Shown in pieces: positions 55,132 to 60,000 of a stretch of DNA of 60,000 nucleotides. Origin of the DNA: Polytrichum commune. Its lineage: Eukaryota > Streptophyta > Polytrichopsida > Polytrichales > Polytrichaceae. The notes under the pieces were generated by a model. That model saw only the letters and a list, made by a program, of their open reading frames with translations, was not told the DNA's origin and did not search any database. The stretch lies in the NCBI GenBank assembly GCA_950295325.1, contig OX485809.1:31684001-31744000 (forward strand). The letters run 5' to 3'. The first letter of the stretch is position 1; every line of letters begins with the position of its first letter. The translations under genes were made by a program, and so were the position numbers.

Positions 55132-56640
55132 AGGGTTCCAATATTTGAGCTAGCACTTTGAGGGAGACATGGCTATCAAACCTGAGGGTTATTATGGTGA
55201 GCCCGGGGTTTCCAAAAGGTTGTGAGGCTCAAATTGGAACAAAGATCATGTGTAAATGGAATTTGACCATACCATTAGTTCTAATGACAATGGTGGGCAT
55301 GAGGGTGGATTCGGTGAGGAAAATGGAGGTGTCCTTTGAAAGGGCTCCCGCACACCTCAAAAAGCATTTGGGGCCTAGAATACCGAATGCACCCAAAACC
55401 TTGGAGGGCATTAATGTTGGATTGAAATTCCAATTCCAAATGCTTGGAAGGTATTGATGTTGGAATGAAGTTGGTGGAAATGAGGCGTCCGGGCCTCTTA
55501 AGGCGTATATGCGCGCATTTCACACCCGAATGAATAGTACATCTTTGATGAACGAGCTTTCTAAGAAATGCATCGTTTTAGGTGGGTTTCAAAAGCAGGT
55601 GGTGAATACCAAGTTCAAATTTCCAAAGTTTATTGAGGTTGTGGCGGGGATCATCAAAATTGCCATGAGCATCAAGGCCGATGATCCCATTAAGAAATTT
55701 GGCGGTGCGTTACAACAATGGACGTTGAGGGGAGATAGGTTCCCCGCCAAATAATACTTGTGCCGCGAACCGAATGTAAGACGATGGCATTGTGGCCAAG
55801 GCTAGTAGCCTTAAGCCGAGGCCAAGTCTCTTGTACCTTGAGGCTCAAATGAATGGGAGAAATGTCTCACGTATTGATAAAAAGAGGCTACCACTTCTTC
55901 TTGAGCCCAAAATTCACAAGGGAGTTGGGGCTTGCCGATTGGTAGAGCGGGCAAGCCCACCAAGGTGCGGTTTGGAAAGGGCGATCCGCATGAGACAAAG
56001 GAGGCCGCGATGCATGTAACCTTTCAACGTGGGATATTGGATTTTTGTCAAAATTTCACACCAAGTGAAATAGATAAAATGCATGTCATTGTGAAGGCCG
56101 CCTTCTTTGAAACTCACATGATAGATGTGAGGTGCAAGCCGGTGTGCTTGCGGTGCATTATGATGTGTCATAATGGCAAAGAATTGAAGTTCAAATTAAC
56201 AATGACTCCCTATGGTAGGAGGACCTAAGTTGAATTTGGTCTTAATGGACCGAATGAAAAAAAAAAAAAAACATAATGGTCGTGGTTCAATTGGAGCAAC
56301 TCCAAGGAACGTATGGGGAGGCTAGGAAAGATGGGCCTCCCCCAAACAACATTGGTGTGATGTTGGTGAGATACAAGGATGTATTCACCAATGTGTTGCC
56401 CAAAAAAAAATTTCCGCCAAGGAGTGAAAAATAACTTTGCTCAACGAGAGATTAAGTTCTTGAGGTATGTGGTGACAAAGGAAGTTGGTGGACGAACATG
56501 AAGAATGTCAAGGCAATCCAAAAGGAGAATTGGCCCTTGATTCAAAAGGGCTTAGGTCATTTGTTGGCCTAGCCAATTAGTACCACAACTTCATTCGAGA
56601 GTTTTTTAAGGTTGCTAGGACCTTATTCAACTTATTGAGG
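55132..56640 (+). pseudogene. Decayed gag-protease and reverse transcriptase remnant
   Basis: A broken interior. Short frames at 55158-55457, 55509-55754 and 55932-56228 are separated by stops; they look like gag/protease-region debris, with no intact zinc knuckle or DTG seen. Poly-A runs lie near 56258-56271 and 56401-56409. At about 56365-56430 RYKDVFTNVLPKK resembles the linker before reverse transcriptase. At about 56455-56635 the end of a reverse transcriptase is recognisable (FLRYVVTKE, then KNVKAIQK, SFVGLANYYHNFIREF). Most of the catalytic core is deleted. Not functional. Confidence 0.6.
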
Positions 56641-57560
56641 AAAATGGCTATCCCAAGAGTGGGATGAGCCTTGTCACCAAGCCTTTGGGGGGCTCAAAAA
56701 CAAGTTCTCTTCGCCATCCGTGCTTAAGTTCGCGGACTTTGACAAACCTTTTGAGGTGCATACGGGGGCGAGTGACTTTAGCATTGGCGGATGTTGAGGC
56801 AAAATGGATGGCCATTGCATATAAGAGCATGAATCTCGATGGTTGTCCGACCTTGTCCAACTTATGCAAAAAATGGCTATCCCAAAAGTGGGATGAGCTT
56901 TGCCACCAAGTCTTTAAGGAGCTTAAGACCAAGTTTTCTTCGCCGCCCGTGCTCAAGTTTGCGAAATTTGACAAACCTTTTGAGGTGCATACGGGGGCGA
57001 GTAACTTTACCATTGGCGGATGTTGATCCAAGATGGATGCCCATTGCATATGGGAGCATTAAGCTTAAAGGTTGTCAAACCTTGTGCGACTTGTGAAAGA
57101 AATGGCTATCCCAAGAGTGGGATGAGCCTTGCCACCAAGTCTTTGAGAAGCTTAAGAGCAAGTTCTCTTCGCCGCCCGTGCTCAAGTTCGCGGAGTTTGA
57201 CAAGCCTTTTGAGGTGCATACGGGGGCGAGTGACTTTACCATTGGCGGATGTTGAGGCAAGATGGATGGCCATGGCATATGAGAGCATGAAGCTCGATGG
57301 TTGTCCCACCTTGTGCGACTTGTGGAAGAAATGGCTATCCCAAGAGTGGGATGATGTTTGTACGAGTCTTTGGGGAGCTTAACACCAAGTTCTCTTCGCC
57401 GCCCGTGTTCAAGTTCGCAGAGCTTGACAAACCTTTCGAGGTGCATACGGGGGTGAGTGCCTTTGCCAATGGTGGATTATGTGTAAGATGGATGGCCATT
57501 GCATATGGGAGCATAAAGCTCGATGGTTGTCAAAGAAGACAACCAACTCATGACAAAGAA
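56641..57560 (+). repeat. Four tandem copies of an RNase H-region segment
   Basis: A unit of about 229 bp, beginning ATGGCTATCCCAAGAGTGGG at about 56644, 56873, 57102 and 57331. Each unit encodes a piece reading KKWLSQ..W, then KNKFSSPPVLKFADFDKPFEV and HTGAS. That is the transition from the reverse transcriptase connection to RNase H. Single-base changes and stops distinguish the units. Tandem multiplication of one pol segment is unusual. Confidence 0.85.
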
Positions 57561-57923
57561 CTTCTTTGCCGTAGTGCATTGCTTGAAGATGTGGCGACAT
57601 TATATGGGGTCGCACAAAGCAAAGGTCTACATGGAGAATGTGTCCTAAAAGTATTTTGACATACAAGCGTAAGTGAACGCCAAGTCATTGCGGAGGCATG
57701 ATAGTTTGGCGCTTATGAAGGTGGATTTGATCCACAAACCGGACCATGGAAATGTGGTGCCAGATGCGCAAAGTAGACCGGAAGAGTTCCAAGCAATGAG
57801 AACCATCCAAACCTTGTGGCTAATGTGTGCCGGCAAAGGAAACTTGTGATGCAAGATACGGGAGGGGTAAATTAACTACCCCAAAGCACAAAAGCTTTTA
57901 GGTGAGCTTCGCAAGAGCAAGGT
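57561..57923 (+). pseudogene. RNase H to integrase linker remnant
   Basis: Decayed sequence in several frames. Fragments resemble RNase H C-terminal and spacer sequence (THDKELL, NVVPDAQSRPEEF) before integrase. The family II solo LTR then interrupts at AAGGT (57919-57923). Confidence 0.5.
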
Positions 57924-58896
57924 TGTCGCAACCCTTGCTAGGTCCCTTAATAATCTTGCCAATTTTCAATTCTAGCAAAGGTTACGAGTCGCTAACCCTT
58001 CGCATTCCGCCATGCTAATGGTTAGCTCCTCTTACCCCGGACCAATAGTTCATAGGAGGGAACCAACCCTCCTACTTTGCTTTCGGGACTCACCCCTTAA
58101 TCGGTAACCCATTTCCCCAATGTGGACTTCCATCCATGGAAGTCCAATCCTATGTTGATCATCGCGTTGCCGGAGCAACACTACAACAACCCGAACCATA
58201 CTAGGCAACTATGGCCTCACAATAGGCCAAAGCCCATGGAGGCCTTGCCGTTCGGCCTCGGGTGGGTGAGGCCACACCACCTCACCCATATAAGCCTCTA
58301 GGACTTCACGCGGGGCCCCTACCCCACCGTCAACCAACCTCTTGTCTCTCCACCAAGAGTTGGGGCCAAGTGGACATTTTCCTTTAGCTGCTGGGCCTAG
58401 AGCCCCCCAGCAGCTTCAGACCATCATAACTTCCTTTTATGATGTCTGATCATAACAACCAACCACTCCATCTTCATCTACGCTTCACGTAGATGCCGAT
58501 GGACTCCTCACTTGCCCCATTCGGGCAAGTATTGAGGAAGTTATGCCTGTTTGAACCTTGGCAGTCCCGGGAATCACTCCCAGGCACTGCTGTACCAGGG
58601 CGCTGTCCCGGGACAGCGCCCCACTCAAATGGCCATAACTCCTAGCTCACACCTCCAATTGAGGTGTTCTTGAGCATTCTAGAATCACCACGCCATGAGC
58701 TACGCATAGCTTATGGCCTTACCCTTGTGCCTCCTAGTCTCCGTGGGTGGGAGGCGTTCCCAACGCCCGGGGCCCTCACCCACACTAGGATCACTTGGGC
58801 CCTCTCACCAACGGCGCCACAAGTCCCGGGTGTCACTCCGGGGTCCCCCTTGTGCCCATGGTGTTTCGGGCACTCCTCATGGAGAGGTGCGCGACA
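57924..58896 (-). mobile_element. Family II solo LTR nested in a related element
   Basis: A 973-bp LTR in minus orientation flanked by AAGGT on both sides (57919-57923, 58897-58901). It landed in the pol region of the element that starts at 54142. The 24-bp palindrome lies at about 58598-58621. Confidence 0.95.
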
Positions 58897-58901
58897 AAGG
58901 T

Positions 58902-60000
58902 GCTCAAAGAAGTTAAGTTGGTGGACGGATTGTTCAAGTGCAAACAAAGTCGGGTATATGTGCCACAAGGCAAGTTGAGGCTATCGGTTTTGAAGGAGGA
59001 ATATTATAGTCCTATTGCCGGCCATAGAGGAGAAAGAAAAAACCGCCATAGAATGGTGTCAAAGAGGTACCATTGGCGGTGCATAAAGGAAGATATAACC
59101 CGCTTTGTGAAGGCTTGAATCAAAGTGCCAAGTGAACCGAGCCTCTTACCAAAAGCAAGGCGGCTTCTTGCAACCGTTGCCTATCCCGTTGGCGCCATGG
59201 CATGGTATGTGCATGGACTTGATCACAAGTTTGCCGGAGTCACATGGGTATGATGCCATCTTGTTGATGGTATAGCGGTTTGCCAAGTGGGCACACATGG
59301 TGCCGATTGTGGGAACCGCCACCGTGTTGGAGACCGCATAGCCTTTTCTCAAAGGATGGTTGAGGCACCACGGGTTGCCAAAAGTGATTGTGTGGGATCA
59401 AGATCCAAAGTTCACAAGTGCATTTTCAATGCATTTCTCTAAGGAGGTCGGAATGAAACTAAGGTTTAGCACGGCCTTGCATTCCCAAATGGATGGGAAA
59501 GCGGAGCGTGTGAATGGAGTCTTGAAGCAATACTTGAGGAACTTGGTGGGGGCGGACCAAAGAGATTGGGCGGACTATGTGGGTCGAGCGGAGTGTAATT
59601 GCAATGTAGCCACGCACTTGGCTACCAAGGGGTGGTCTTTGGTGGTGGCTTATGGAGTGGATGCGCTCCAACCTATTAACCTAGCTCTCGAGGGGGCACA
59701 TTCAACACTAGAGTTCAACCAAGATGGTGAGGACTTGGCCAAGAATGTAAACAAGTCTTGGAGATGACCAAGTTGTTGGTGGAGAAAGCCCGAAGGTGGT
59801 ACGAAGTGCGAATCAATGCCGGAAGACGCAAAGTGGATAATGAGGTGGGCCAAAAGGTGTTGTTGAATGTGAACAACTTCACTTACCCGAAAGGCCTCAC
59901 TCCAAAGTTTATGTCCAAAATTGGAGCTCCGTTTCCCATTGTGGAACAAGTGTTCAAGGACATGTATAAGTTGGAATTACCGCCCGAGATCAAAGTGCAT
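58902..60000 (+). pseudogene. Decayed gypsy integrase, running off the window
   Basis: Continues the element after the nested LTR. The HHCC zinc-binding region is recognisable (SPIAGHRGERKN...RYHWRCIKEDI, near 59010-59100), followed by a stop. The catalytic core has DQDPKFTS (about 59398) and FSTALHSQMDGKAERVN (about 59460-59515), the second and third acidic positions of DDE. Downstream is AYGVDALQP and, after a stop near 59765, a lysine-rich tail (GQKVLLNVNNF). Frame breaks at several places mean no product. The 3' end and LTR lie beyond 60000. Confidence 0.8.

Overview
The window reads as nuclear DNA of a land plant. It has GT-AG introns, Arabidopsis-type (CCCTAAA/TTTAGGG) telomere-like tracts, plant-style Ty3/gypsy LTR retroelements (one with an initiator-Met tRNA primer site) and G-box/telo-box promoter pairs. 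A seed-free plant is my guess; the species cannot be read from the sequence. It is an accessory, repeat-dominated region with no recognisable housekeeping gene.

Core of the window: three paralogous copies of an unusual multi-exon gene. Gene A copy 1 is scrambled: 8824 down to 5467 on the minus strand, then 23403-22003 minus, then 26250-26992 plus. Gene A copy 2 is at 43796-50666 plus. The divergent gene C is at 28312-34747 plus. Gene A would encode about 1,580-1,600 residues in four coding exons: a ParB/DGQHR-like domain, a beta-class DNA-methyltransferase-like domain with altered catalytic motif, a coiled-coil linker, and an FCP1-like HAD phosphatase domain. Each gene A is followed by a two-exon gene B (27085-27981; 50778-51763). 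A convergent two-exon gene at 38337-35208 encodes a DUF7869-like, transposase-related protein.

All these loci are studded with short, CpG-rich perfect palindromes (about 45). They occupy leader introns, internal introns, exons and flanks. Arm sequence is locus-specific: ACGGACG around copy 1, ACGAACG around copy 2 and the DUF7869 gene, and CTTCCTCTCGG in gene C. Several positions are shared between paralogues although the arm sequence differs. Two tandem arrays (135-bp and about 179-bp periods) are built from these palindromes. A ParB/methyltransferase-like protein beside element-specific palindromes is the candidate undescribed system here.

Retroelements have since broken the genes. Four near-identical 2.84-2.87 kb LTRs (family I) lie at 2622, 11700, 19136 and 23404. 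Their 5-bp target duplications match only in a crossed pattern. This implies one full element plus two solo LTRs, followed by two inversions between inverted LTRs; undoing them restores gene A copy 1 in frame. The family I element (11700-22002, minus) keeps an intact gag-protease-integrase-tail fusion ORF but lacks reverse transcriptase. Family II LTRs (about 975 bp) occur as solo insertions at 31438 and 57924 and as the 5' LTR of a decayed gypsy element running from 54142 off the right edge. A 1,277-bp TG...CA insertion splits gene A copy 2 exon 2. A 1.6-kb ORF with a coiled coil (52507-54141) is cut by the family II element. The remaining stretches (1-2621, 11043-11699, 39913-42100) are AT-rich and show no genes.
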